Shown here: positions 54,771 to 64,000 of the stretch, piece by piece
Numbering within the stretch: the first letter of the stretch is position 1
How the letters are laid out: each line of letters starts with the position of its first letter
Assembly: GCA_946811185.2 (NCBI GenBank)
Contig: OX328105.1
Location: 36,892,974-36,956,973 of the forward strand
Reading direction: 5' to 3'
Origin: Hippopus hippopus
Lineage: Eukaryota > Mollusca > Bivalvia > Cardiida > Cardiidae
DNA length: 64,000 bases
Position numbers and translations under genes: made by a program
The notes under the pieces: generated by a model
Told to the model about the DNA's origin: nothing
Database searches by the model: none
What the model saw: only the letters and a program-made list of their open reading frames with translations

Positions 54771-55040
54771 GAGCCGTCCTCTGGCAAAGGAGGCTTAATG
54801 CATCTCCGTTACGCATTGTACCAATCAAGCAATCACATAATTATTGATCCTGAACAACCACTTTTTTTTAACAATCAACAAAATCACGAGGTAGACTGCT
54901 TTTTGGACATACAAAGAAAATTGACCTATAGCGAAAAGTTTCGGCTCAGGTCAGCCTGCGCGGACTGCGCAGGCTGACCTGGATCAATACTTTTCGCAGA
55001 TGCATTAAGCCCCTTTTTGCCAGAGAAAGCACGGCTCATA
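54771..55040. mobile_element. R3 element
   Basis: GTGAGCCGTCCTCTGGCAAAG at the left, complete central palindrome CAGGTCAGCCTGCGCGGACTG and complement, GATGCATTAAGCCCC, and GCACGGCTCAT at the right. Confidence 0.8.
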
Positions 55041-55062
55041 TTTAAGTGTTGAAGTAAATGTT

Positions 55063-55325
55063 CCATCCTCTGTGAAAAGGAGGCTAAATGCATCTGCAAA
55101 AAGTATCAACCCGTGTCAGCCTGCGCAGTCCGCGTAGGCTTAAATGGGTCGACAATTTTTGCTATATGTAAATTTTCTGCATGTCAAAAGACTATTCTAC
55201 CCCCAGATCCAGTCGATTGTTAATTATATAAATGAGTTTGATGGATCCATAACTACGTTATGACTTGCTGGATATAATGCATCACAGAAATGAATTAAAT
55301 CCTCTTTTCCGACAGCATCGCTAAA
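55063..55325. mobile_element. R3 element, degraded
   Basis: TCCTCTGTGAAAAGGAGG, GTGTCAGCCTGCGCAGTCCG, GATGGATCCATAACTACG, ending near CAGCATCGCT. It lies 20 bp after another R3 copy in opposite orientation. Confidence 0.65.
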
Positions 55326-55336
55326 ATCTATATCGC

Positions 55337-55586
55337 CTGCAACACGCGAAAAGGGGCATTCGGACATTTGGGTAAAGTGTCGTCTCGGATCAGCCTGCGC
55401 GGACTGCTAAACCGAAACGACACTTTCCGTTTTTATGTAATTTTCTGTTTTGCGCAAGTCTACTGTAGCACAAATCTAATGTAGTCGTAAAGTGCCGTCT
55501 CGGATTAGCATGCGCGGACTGCGCAGGCTGACCCGAGACGACACTTTACGCAAATGTCCAAATGCCCCCTTTCGCGTGTTGCAAGC
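55337..55586. mobile_element. R4 double-palindrome element
   Basis: CTGCAACACGCGAAAAGGGG at the left and CCCCTTTCGCGTGTTGCAAG at the right, a near-perfect terminal inverted repeat. Two inner hairpins each carry AAGTGTCGTCTCGGATCAGC-like arms and their complements. Confidence 0.8.
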
Positions 55587-55738
55587 CAATTATGACAGAC
55601 TATTTATGTAAACGCAAATAATTCAAACATTAAATCAACACACCTTTCGTGTCCTAACTTTGAAATATAGTTAACGTCAGCTGAAGCACATACATGTACC
55701 GCTAGGAACAGTATTTTTTAGCTTAAAATGTCTTTCCT

Positions 55739-55922
55739 CTAAAACACTGTAGGCAGTTCCATTTCGTACGCGACGTTCTCTGTTAGGGAGAGATACTCCC
55801 ATCTGTAGATGCTGGTCACGACCGTGATGAAGTCACCTGCTGCTGATGCTAGAGTGATAAATATTCTGTTGTTGATGATGATTCTGGTGTTGCATAGGTT
55901 GAGGCGACTGTCCGAGCTGGAA
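55739..55922 (-). other. Exon-like open stretch, unidentified
   Basis: The minus strand has a good acceptor (TTTTTCTCGCCTTTCCAG) followed by an open frame of about 58 codons containing LNLCNTRIIINNRIFITLAS, SAAGDFITVV and YRWEYLSL before a stop. In another frame the same DNA reads QPMQHQNHHQQQN and could splice at SSISS|GTGACT. It is not repetitive. I do not recognise a family; it could be a 3' exon of a minus-strand gene extending to the right, or chance. Confidence 0.25.
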
Positions 55923-55945
55923 AGGCGAGAAAAAGACGTCTGCAT

Positions 55946-56385
55946 GAGGTAATGAGTTTAAACAGCCGCGCCTAAATTATAAGTTGATTAAATTCTTTTA
56001 CACTCGTAAAACTATATATAGAAAAAAAAAGTTAATTTGTTAGAAATCAACCACCAATAAATCTGATGGACCGACATTCGCCCAGGGACAATAGTAATTT
56101 CAATTAGTATAAATTAGTGTAATGATAAAACCCTGCTCACCAGTTACCTTAAAGAATATCTCGTACGCCTTCAAAATGTTGCACAAATAAAACTCAGGAA
56201 GAAACAGAATTATGAAAGAAAATAAAAGTCTGAAATGATATCATTATGCTCATATTTGGACATAGAGCCATATTCCTTGTATCAAGCAAATGTTCCTTTT
56301 TCCAACAATCTTTACAAGAGCCGTTTGTGTATATAATCTACATGGACGTATTGTATTAAAAAATCGTATTTATTTTGGAATGTAT
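55946..56385. other. No recognised feature
   Basis: AT-rich, no repeat family and no coding frame that can be supported. Confidence 0.4.
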
Positions 56386-56591
56386 AAACGCTTTGGCTGC
56401 TAAGCGCGACTCAAGGACTTTTTGCGGACAGTGCAGATCAAGATCAGACTGTACAGTACGTGCAGTCTGATCTTGGATCTACACTGTCCAATTAGAAGAT
56501 ATTTTTCCCGTAAAAATATCTTTGAAACAGCAACAGTTTGTTTTTTACTATCGGCCTCAAAGTTTAATTTATTTACGAGCTTAAGAGTTAA
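56386..56591. mobile_element. R2 element
   Basis: GCTTTGGCTGCTAAGCGCGAC at the left and TTACGAGCTTAAGAGTTAA at the right. Core AGATCAGACTGTACAGTACG and AGTCTGATCTTGGATC. The left TTAA is mutated. Confidence 0.75.
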
Positions 56592-57159
56592 TATCAATCT
56601 AGGCTATATAATTATAAAAAGCTTCTGATATTGACTTTGTTTTAGACTTGATCTTTGACATCAACACAAATGATTGAAAATGGAGGCTGAGTGCTCAGTT
56701 TGGAGTTAAATGAGAATTATTATTATTTAGACATGCTTTAATAGGCAAAGATTATTTAACTTTTCGAGGCCTACTTCTGACGCCGTCATATGGAGAGCAT
56801 GGTCGATAGGAAAAAGTACAGCAAAAGTGGCGGTATCAATAGCAGTTCTTAATAAGCAGTTAGAACTGCTACAGCATCACCTACGTTTTTGAGCCAATAC
56901 GTGGAAAGTTGCAACTATAAACAAAGTTTTGTTCTAATGTTTGCGATTTAACAATTTTGTGCTCTTTGTATTTTCTTTAAATCATTCATACGCAGCGGCT
57001 GTGATAATAGAAATATTAGTTCATGCAGAACATAGCTCATGCTCAGTCTTTTATTTTTTGGAAAATTAAACCTAAACTGAACAAGAAGAAAGGGAGAAAA
57101 ACCCTGAAATTCAAAAAGTTGTTCTATAAGGCGTATTAGAATAAAGGCATTAGTAATGT

Positions 57160-57421
57160 TCTGTAAATGGGGAGCTTAATGCATTTCCACGATGAATGAT
57201 ACCAAGCAATCTATTACAGTAATATGGGTCCAGAAAATCCATTTTCTATAACAACCGATTGCCTAATGAGGTACACTGGTCCTTCGAGCTGCAGAAAATA
57301 GACCAAAAGCCAAAAGCAAAAAGTTTCGGTTCAGGTCAGCCTGCGCGGATTGCGCAGGCTGACCTGGATCGATACTTTTTGTAGATGCATTAAACCCCCT
57401 TTTTCTCAGAGCATGGTTCAT
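57160..57421. mobile_element. R3 element
   Basis: GGGGAGCTTAATGCATTTCC, palindrome CAGGTCAGCCTGCGCGGATTG with complement, GATGCATTAAACCCCC, TCAGAGCATGGTTCAT. It lies 300 bp before receptor exon 1b. Confidence 0.7.
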
Positions 57422-57439
57422 ACAGAATCTACTGATATA

Positions 57440-57665
57440 ACTTTTGAAATATCATGCTCGGTTGTGTTGACCACGAAAGGTCATTGTGGCTTTTTGAAGA
57501 ATTGACCCTAGAAACGACCCTTACAAATAGCCCAAAGATACGTAAAACACTTTTGGAAAAGGAGCAATTGTTTTTTTTAAAAGCAAATCTCCTTTTCCCA
57601 CTTTGTTTTGAAAAACTTTGTTCTGCAAAGTATCAAAAATCGAATTTGTGTGGTGATGGGTTAAT
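57440..57665. repeat. Degenerate R1 copy
   Basis: GACCACGAAAGG to GTGTGGTGATGGGTTAA, with TTTTGGAAAAGGAGCAATTG and AAATCTCCTTTTCCCACTTT as core remnants. Confidence 0.5.
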
Positions 57666-57718
57666 GTAAATACAAAAATCGTCTACCATTCAAAGGGAAG
57701 ATAGAGAAGAAAATACAA

Positions 57719-57892
57719 ATGGTGTCGGTACATTGTACACCGTTCTTTTATTACACTATTTTGGTTTTGGCTTGTTGTTGGATGCGACATGTGGACTGTA
57801 CCAATGTTACAGTAGGGTTACTTGCACCAAACAGTGGATCTAGATCACTCGGCAAGGAGGTAGAGACAACGACGATTTTGGCTCTTGAAAAG
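57719..57892 (+). CDS. Receptor first exon 1b: signal peptide and start of ANF-receptor-type domain
   Basis: 58 residues from ATG at 57719. MVSVHCTPFFYYTILVLACC is a hydrophobic signal peptide, and the mature start TNVTVGLLAPNSGSRSLGKE aligns with exon 1a without gaps. It ends LALEK|GTCGGT in phase 0, the same phase and position as 1a, but the donor is weaker than GTAAGC. No following exon was recognised in the remaining 6.1 kb. It is either the start of a paralogous gene, an alternative first exon of the same gene as 1a, or, given the weak donor, a decaying copy. Confidence 0.6.
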
Positions 57893-58407
57893 GTCGGTAG
57901 CTTTCATACGTGTAGCTTGTTATTTTAGAAACCTTTTGGTGTATAAAATAAGTACACAACTCCTGAATGAGTTCTTTGTACATCAAAAGGCAAAGTCAAG
58001 AAGAGATCTACTTTATAATCAAAGTCATATGAAAATTCAACCAAAAGAAAGAGGGAAAGTCACCCCAATCTTCTACTAGGGCTGTTCGATAAATTTGCGG
58101 AATGTTGTTGTTAAAATCACGTTTACAGATTTCTAGTGTTCGTTTTGAACAAGTGCAACTATACTTATACTTGCAGTGATTTTATTTAGTTTCCCTTACG
58201 AACACATTGACAAAGCCAGTTTAATAATTTTAGTGCAGTCACGGAAGTTAAAATGAATTTTTACACTCTCTATATTCAATCCTCTCTTGATACCCGAGCT
58301 GTTTTTTCTTTTACTGTAAAGACCAATTACTTCTTCCAGACTTTGCAGATGTTGAGTTATTTAAAAACGACGTTTGCTTTGCAGAAGATCGAGGTTTTGT
58401 ATATATA
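57893..58407. other. No recognised feature (probable receptor intron)
   Basis: No repeat family or coding frame that can be supported. Confidence 0.4.
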
Positions 58408-59916
58408 CTGAACCAAAAAAAGAAACTTCCGATTTCTATACAATTTTTTTTAATGTAATGAAAAGAAACCAACATGTCCAATGCCCCACATATGTTCGGG
58501 CGAAGGATTATGTGTCAAATAAAACCAATTATAACTGAATTGTACGCATTACACAAAAAAGAAAACGTTAAATTCGATTTTCTTGTGTATGCACGGACCA
58601 GTATATTCCGTGTTTATAAAATGAACCTTTCAGCCTGATTTTATAGACTTTGTTGTCAATAAGAATAAGAAGTTGAAAAAAAAAAAGAAATTTATTAAGT
58701 TTTCTTTCTTTTTGATATGCCCAGAATTCCACCAAATTTACGTGAACGTGCCATTGGAATGCTTAATGCTGGTATAGCGACGAACGAGGTTGCTAGGGTT
58801 GTTGGCTGTTCTAGCCGTTCTATTCGATACCTTAGGCAACGTTTCCAAGCAACAGGGCGTACGGAAGATTTACCACGTAGTGGACGTCCGCGCGTCACAA
58901 CGCCTGGTCAAGACCGCTATATCACCACCTACGCAATCGTTTTCAAACTGCCGCTGCCACTGCAGCTAACACCCCTGGTACACATAACAACCGAATATCT
59001 GCCCAAACTGCACGCAATCGTCTGCGCGAAGGTGGTCTACGTGGACGTCGTCCTTACGTTGGCTGTGTATTGACGGGACGTCACCGTGTAAATCGTGTTA
59101 ATTGGGCACGTACACACCATTGCTGGATAAGGCAACAATGGAATAGCGTTCTTTTCTCCAACGAGTCGAGATTTTCCATTCGTCGAAGTGATGGTAGGGT
59201 TCGAGTATACCGTAGAAGAAATGAACGTTATGCCGACTGTTGTGTACTTGAACGAGATCGTTTTGGGGGCCCAGGTTCCGTCTTGGTCTGGACAGGCATT
59301 GCGCATAGTTATCGCACACCTCTCGTCGTGATCGATAGGAATTTGAATGCCCAACGCTACCGAGATGAGATTCTTGCGAGGCACGTCATCCCACTGTTTC
59401 AAAACAATGCCAATATCACTCTGTTTCAACATGATAATGCCACAAGCCATACAGCTAGAGATACTGGGAATTTCCTCAGGACGAATAATATTGCATTCCA
59501 AAAGTCCAGATCTGAATCCCATCGAACACCTGTGGGATAATTTGGACCAGCGTGTTAGACGTCGCCCTATTCCATCGTCGAACATCAGTGAACTAACACA
59601 AGCCTTAATCCAGGAGTTCAATAACATTCCACAGGCAGAAATCAACACACTTGTCGGTTCTATGCGCCAACGATGCCAGGCAGTACTCGATGCTCAAGGT
59701 GGCCATACCCGGTATTAATGTGCGATTTTGGTCTACGACCCCTACCACATTTAATCAACCATTTCATCAGTTTTCCGTGAACCTAGAGCAATAAAATTTT
59801 ACACACAAATTCACATTGAAATACTCTTGGAATACAAGTAAAAATAATTCAACCCTTCTTTCCATATTTACGTATATCTGCACTTAAACACAGCGGAAGT
59901 TACTTATTTTATTCAG
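58408..59916 (+). mobile_element. Tc1-like transposon, decayed
   Basis: About 1509 bp. The ends are imperfect inverted repeats (CTGAACCAAAAAAAGAAAC at the left; the right end reads GGAAGTTACTTATTTTATTC before the terminal CAG), bounded by TA at 58406-58407 and 59917-59918. Confidence 0.8.
58717..59718 (+). pseudogene. Tc1-like transposase with at least two frameshifts
   Basis: It starts MPRIPPNLRERAIGMLNAG, with the paired-like helix-turn-helix (EVARVVGCSSRSIRYLRQRF) and GRPRVTTPG. Near 58925 the frame shifts; the next frame carries THNNRISAQTARNRLREGG, LFSNESRFSIRRSDGR (first catalytic Asp replaced by Asn-Glu context), GSVLVWTGIAHSYRTPLV and FQHDNATSHTAR (second Asp). Near 59505 a second break, probably a deletion of about ten bases, leads to KSPDLNPIEHLWDNLDQRVR with the catalytic Glu and a C-terminus ending GGHTRY. 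Confidence 0.88.
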
Positions 59917-59918
59917 TA

Positions 59919-61949
59919 TATTTCACCCCCTTGAATAACAATGACGGAGGTAAATGTATAGTAAGCGAAAACTGGTAATTGTTACAAATACTCAAACTAT
60001 CAGATGTGCCAACAAATTCTCGCTAAAACAGAAATTTCAGGTTTTGATAAATGCATGTATGTGGTACAAAAAAGCTCTTCTTAGCTACCAATATACATAA
60101 TGTAATTTGTCATTGCATAGATCCATTCACGTCAGCGATAGTGGAAAATAACACTTTTTCGCATATTCAAGGTAACATGTTACAACTGTTAAGGAATTTA
60201 AACACCTATAAATGCAAGTGATGCCTACAAATTTGGAATTGGTGAAAATGCCTTTAGGTTTTAAATAAAAACTTTCACTGGTTCAGTTTTGATGTTCACG
60301 CAGTAAGCTGTACATCTTGACATAGAACGTCCGTCAATGCTTCGTAAAGCATAGTCTACTGTACGAAATAGGCAAACATATATAAATCACAGAATTCTAA
60401 CAATACTTTTAAGGTTGATTGTCACAAAAGCGCCTTAAAAAAATCTTCGTTTATTGCAGCATGAACAAAAAAAGGTGCGTTCGAGAAAACATAAAATAGA
60501 GATAAGATAGACTTGCCAGCGAGATGAACCAAAAATGTTTAATGATTTAAAAGGATAAATGACGATTTCGTCGATTAATTACGACCAGCAAAGCGAAAGC
60601 GATGAAAGGATGTTGAGTTCTGATTAGATAACTACCTATCTTGCTTAGTACGAAAAGCTGCTAATTGGAATCGACGACTATATAACGGATTTCATAAGTC
60701 TATGCAAATGGATATCAAGTCTAAGAAATGCTTAATCTGATTGAAAAAAAAAAAAATCACATCTTAGGTGAAGATCTATTGTGTTAAAGCATAAGTGAAG
60801 TGTATTTGTGTCAAGCCATTCCTGTTAGAGATCTACCATGGATTTTTTCATTAATGTGTTGTGGGCCATGCCCACCTTTTTGTTCTTAGTTGGTTTTAGA
60901 TATAGATCTATTGCGAGGCAACTGCGACAGACTACACGAAAGAATATCATGGCAAATAAAGGAACTGGTCGTTTCAAGCAATTTCACTATTGTCACGATA
61001 TTTTCACTAATTTGCTTATTGCTGATGAAATCAAGCTCTTTTCATCAAAAGTACCTTTTATCTGAAACATTTTCAATACAGTTGATGAAGTTAATTTTAA
61101 TCAATGTTTTATCTTACCATACAGCAATAGGAATACGAGTAAACACATCTGTGCGTAGAAAAAGTCGGCTTTATGTGTAAGATACGAACTTACTAAAAAT
61201 AACTGGAAAAAAAAGCCACTGTTTTGTCTGAGGTACTAGATCTAATTCGCATAAAAAGTGAAGTCTCTGTGTTACGTATTATACAAAGTTGTGAATCATG
61301 TTGTAAATCAACAGTAAGCTGTTATTCGGGGTAATACACAAACCCATGAGAAATGTTATAAAGAAGTCATCGTTTGCCCGCTATATATGATTTCACTGAC
61401 ATTTTGATCAGAATCTCTTTCATGAATCAAAAGAATGAATGTGTCTGTTCTTGTATATGATTCGACATTAGAACCACGACAAAAATGTTGTTTTGGTATC
61501 AAATTCTACATTTTAGCGTGTTTTGTCCATGTCAACTCATTCATAAACTTTTTTAATCAATATCGCCTAGGATGTGAACCCGAGTAAGGGATTGAAGCAA
61601 GAAGGTAAACACAGAGATCTAGCAGACATAGTAAAAACACATAGTTTCCTACCACGAGTAGAACAGACTATCCCTTCTGCTGCTGTTGTAACATAAGTGC
61701 CCGTTGATTCATTCGAGTGTCCTAGTTTATTAATATTTCTATTAACATTCATTGGAAAATTTGGAAATCTAAATTCACTGATGGACAGAGCAGAAGAAGA
61801 TCAAAATGTACAGAAGTGTAGACAGACCATTGTTTACAATGTAAGCAAAAACGACGTATGCTTGCAAACAGCAGAATATGGGTTAAAATAAAGGTTGACT
61901 TATCTATAAAAATCGGGCCCTTCAGTTTATTCAAAATTTCTTATAGGTC
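59919..61949. other. Unrecognised, few repeats
   Basis: Sequence of moderate complexity without the R families. Frames 60838-61180 (MDFFINVLWAMPTFLF... and an overlapping one) contain hydrophobic runs but no family match or convincing splice pattern. It may be receptor intron. Confidence 0.35.
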
Positions 61950-62048
61950 TACGGCCCCTAACTAATCGGTAAACATCGACGTTTTCGTGAAGGCTATTCG
62001 GCAAATCTCGGCAGCTTCCGTCTTTTAATATGAGAGTTAGGGGCCGTA
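61950..62048. mobile_element. R10 short inverted-repeat element
   Basis: Perfect 14-bp ends, TACGGCCCCTAACT and its complement, enclose 71 bp with CGACGTTTTCGTGAAGGC. 99 bp in all and more GC-rich than its flanks. Confidence 0.6.
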
Positions 62049-62589
62049 CACCTTAAGGTAAAAGCTGTTCTGTATCCCATGGCAATTGAGAACCAAATAT
62101 GGTGGGGTTATTTGCTACTCTATGAAATGTAAAAATAGACATAATTTACTCGTGAAGTTAAACATAAAGTTTAATGAAAAAAATAGTGATTTTTGACTGA
62201 AAAATTATGAACAACACATTTTCATCGTTTTTTTTTTTTAAATAAAATCAGATGTGTTCTCTCCGTCCAAGAAAAATAAAAAAAAAAAAACTTGACATTT
62301 CGTTTTGGTGTAATCGATTAAAATGTCAGTTTCCATAAAAATCAAACAGACTTTACTTTCTTACTACTCATGTGTTAGATGAAAAGCAGTCCTCATTTTG
62401 CGGAATATACGAACTAAAAGAGAACAAGAAAGATCTTCTTACACAAGATGGGCGTCGTAAGAGGTACAGGACTATTGACACTGTTTTTGTGGTCCAATAT
62501 GAAGAGAAATAATGAAAAGGAGGGCACCACGCCAGCAATTGTCTGTTTTTCCTCGCTGTTTTGCATATTTTTGGAAAGTGAATACTGAT

Positions 62590-62915
62590 TGTCTATGGCT
62601 TATGATAAATAATATAAATATGAAGTTTCATCGAATTTTATCCAGTAGTTCAAGAGATATTGGTCCATAACGGAAATATACATCAAGCCCCCTTTTTCCA
62701 TCATACGGCATTAAACAAAAAACAAAAAACCAAAAAGTATAGTCTATCGGCGGACTATCATAAGGAACACATGTATAAAGTTTCATCAGTTTTCGTCAAG
62801 GTATTAAGAAGATATCTGTCCGGACGGACGGACAAACGGACGGACGGACGGACGGACAGACGGACGGACGGACAAATAAAAAACTATATACCTTCGCCTT
62901 CGGCGAGAAAAACGC
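62590..62915. repeat. R11-type repeat with (GGAC)n microsatellite
   Basis: AAGTTTCATCGAATTTTATC, later AAGTTTCATCAGTTTTCGTC, then the GGAC array at 62820-62872 and CCTTCGCCTTCGGCGAGAAA. Compare 5890-6222. Confidence 0.65.
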
Positions 62916-64000
62916 AGAGATTGTGGAAGATAAGTACACATCACAAAAAATGTTGATAATAACATGAAGTACGGTGTGATATACATAACTGAATAAACGA
63001 GATGAAAATGCACATCTGCATGAAAGTCTGAATCAGTCTTTCACACGGCCACACGATACTAGGTTTCTAATGTGCGAGGGTCATTTAAGACACAGGTGCT
63101 TGACACATTTTGCTGTTACACCCCCTATATAGATACAACAAAGGTTGTATGATACCAGACATGTCAGGCACCTGTGATTTAAGAAAAAATATGTAATAAA
63201 TGACCTCATATAACGACGTATTTCAAATGACGTAATTGTTTTGTCATTAACTGAAATATTGTATCGAAAATTTTGTATCGGAAAATTGCAGGGTACTCGT
63301 ATTCTCGTACGGTATTCCATGATTTTTCACTAACAATTGTAAATAATTTGAAAAATAACGTTTCAGGTATCTAAAGAATACTTGAATGTACAAATCATAT
63401 CGATTCTATACCCGATTCGTATAGAATTTAATGTAAATTTTATGTTATTATTTCTGATAGCTCCTTTATACTGAAACGTATAGAATGATTTCTGATTCCA
63501 GAATCATTAACCGAGGACTTAATTTTCGAAAATCTGACGTTTGATTCAAGTGTTTACGAAAACTAATGATTATATTATTTGAAACAATTTCGTTTTATCT
63601 GAGTTAGCGTAGATCATATTGGCCTGTTGGGCGAGACTAAGTTAACAACCAATGTCTCTGTTTCCTTAAGAGACAGATTTCAAAGGTAATCTTATTCAAA
63701 AACAACATTGTTAACTGAAGTTTCAAAGCGGATTACCGATGCATATATTATTCTACGTCGTACCAAAATTGGGGTACTTCTTTCGATTGTGGCATTTGGC
63801 GACATAACGGAAATTTGAAAATATACCGTAGGCCAATAGATCTACACTTTCTTATATGTGTTTGGAATGTATAGTCAGATTTCTTTGAAATTTTACGCAA
63901 AATGTGGTAATTGATCAATAGTTACATACCATACATGAAAACTTCATGTTATACAGTTATTTATATTACCAAACAACAAAGACGATGTCTGGATCTCTAC
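62916..64000. other. Unrecognised right edge
   Basis: An imperfect inverted repeat, ACAGGTGCTTGACA at about 63091 and TGTCAGGCACCTGT at about 63160, encloses about 55 bp. The rest to 64000 is AT-rich, with no coding frame or repeat family I can support. Confidence 0.4.

Noticed and set aside
60838..61180. Hydrophobic open frames resembling membrane segments
   Set aside because: AT-rich DNA readily gives such frames; two overlapping frames compete and neither has family motifs.
1..64000. CRISPR arrays, bacterial operons or viral genomes
   Set aside because: No short regularly spaced identical repeats, no polycistronic gene layout and no viral polymerase or capsid reading frames were seen; spliced genes and SINEs mark this as animal nuclear DNA.

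Overview
The window looks like nuclear DNA of a mollusc, most probably a bivalve. It is AT-rich, its genes have many introns, and most of it is intronic or intergenic DNA packed with short non-autonomous DNA elements, mariner/Tc1 transposons and tRNA-derived SINEs. The bivalve call is inference from the style of the repeats and from the proteins; no species marker is present.

Three protein-coding loci can be supported. (1) On the minus strand, 9643-32364, is an essentially complete gene for CFAP45 (CCDC19/NESG1), a coiled-coil microtubule inner protein of motile cilia and flagella. I could join its exons in phase from the start codon to a stop. It has two candidate terminal exons, at 16590-16659 and 9643-9718, both in the same phase and both encoding the family's C-terminal motif. 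(2) On the plus strand, 38811-40022, is an uninterrupted 403-residue mTERF-family protein that best fits MTERF4, a mitochondrial ribosome-assembly factor. It diverges from CFAP45 across about 6.4 kb. (3) On the plus strand are two related first exons, 47315-47485 and 57719-57892. Each encodes a signal peptide and the first strand of an ANF-receptor-type (type I periplasmic-binding fold) ligand-binding domain, and each ends in phase 0. They are either alternative first exons of one receptor gene continuing past the right edge, or the 5' ends of two tandem paralogues; no later exon was recognised.

Layout: 1-9642 is intergenic, with a decayed Tc1 element, a 5'-truncated mariner carrying an apparent 108-bp intron, and several small elements. 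9643-32364 is CFAP45; its introns hold a nearly intact mariner with TA target duplication, a LINE 3' end, hairpin elements and a 5S rRNA-like fragment. 32365-38810 is the divergent interval. 40023-47284 and 47486-57718 are repeat-rich. 57893-64000 holds a frameshifted Tc1 element and otherwise largely unrecognised sequence.

The repeat families are named here by me. R1: about 220 bp, TTAA-flanked, hairpin core. R2: about 205 bp, TTAA-flanked, core palindrome. R3: about 260 bp, ends near GAGCCATGCTCTG. R4: two nested palindromes, ends near CTGCAACACGCG. R5: begins CTCACCTGAGC, internally repeated. R6: about 1.1 kb, internally repeated. R7-R10: foldback elements. R11: repeats ending in GACAGACGG runs. 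R12: about 85 bp. R1 has inserted at the same internal TTAA of R3 twice, and chains of R1 and R2 copies share single TTAA junctions, which shows TTAA-specific insertion directly.
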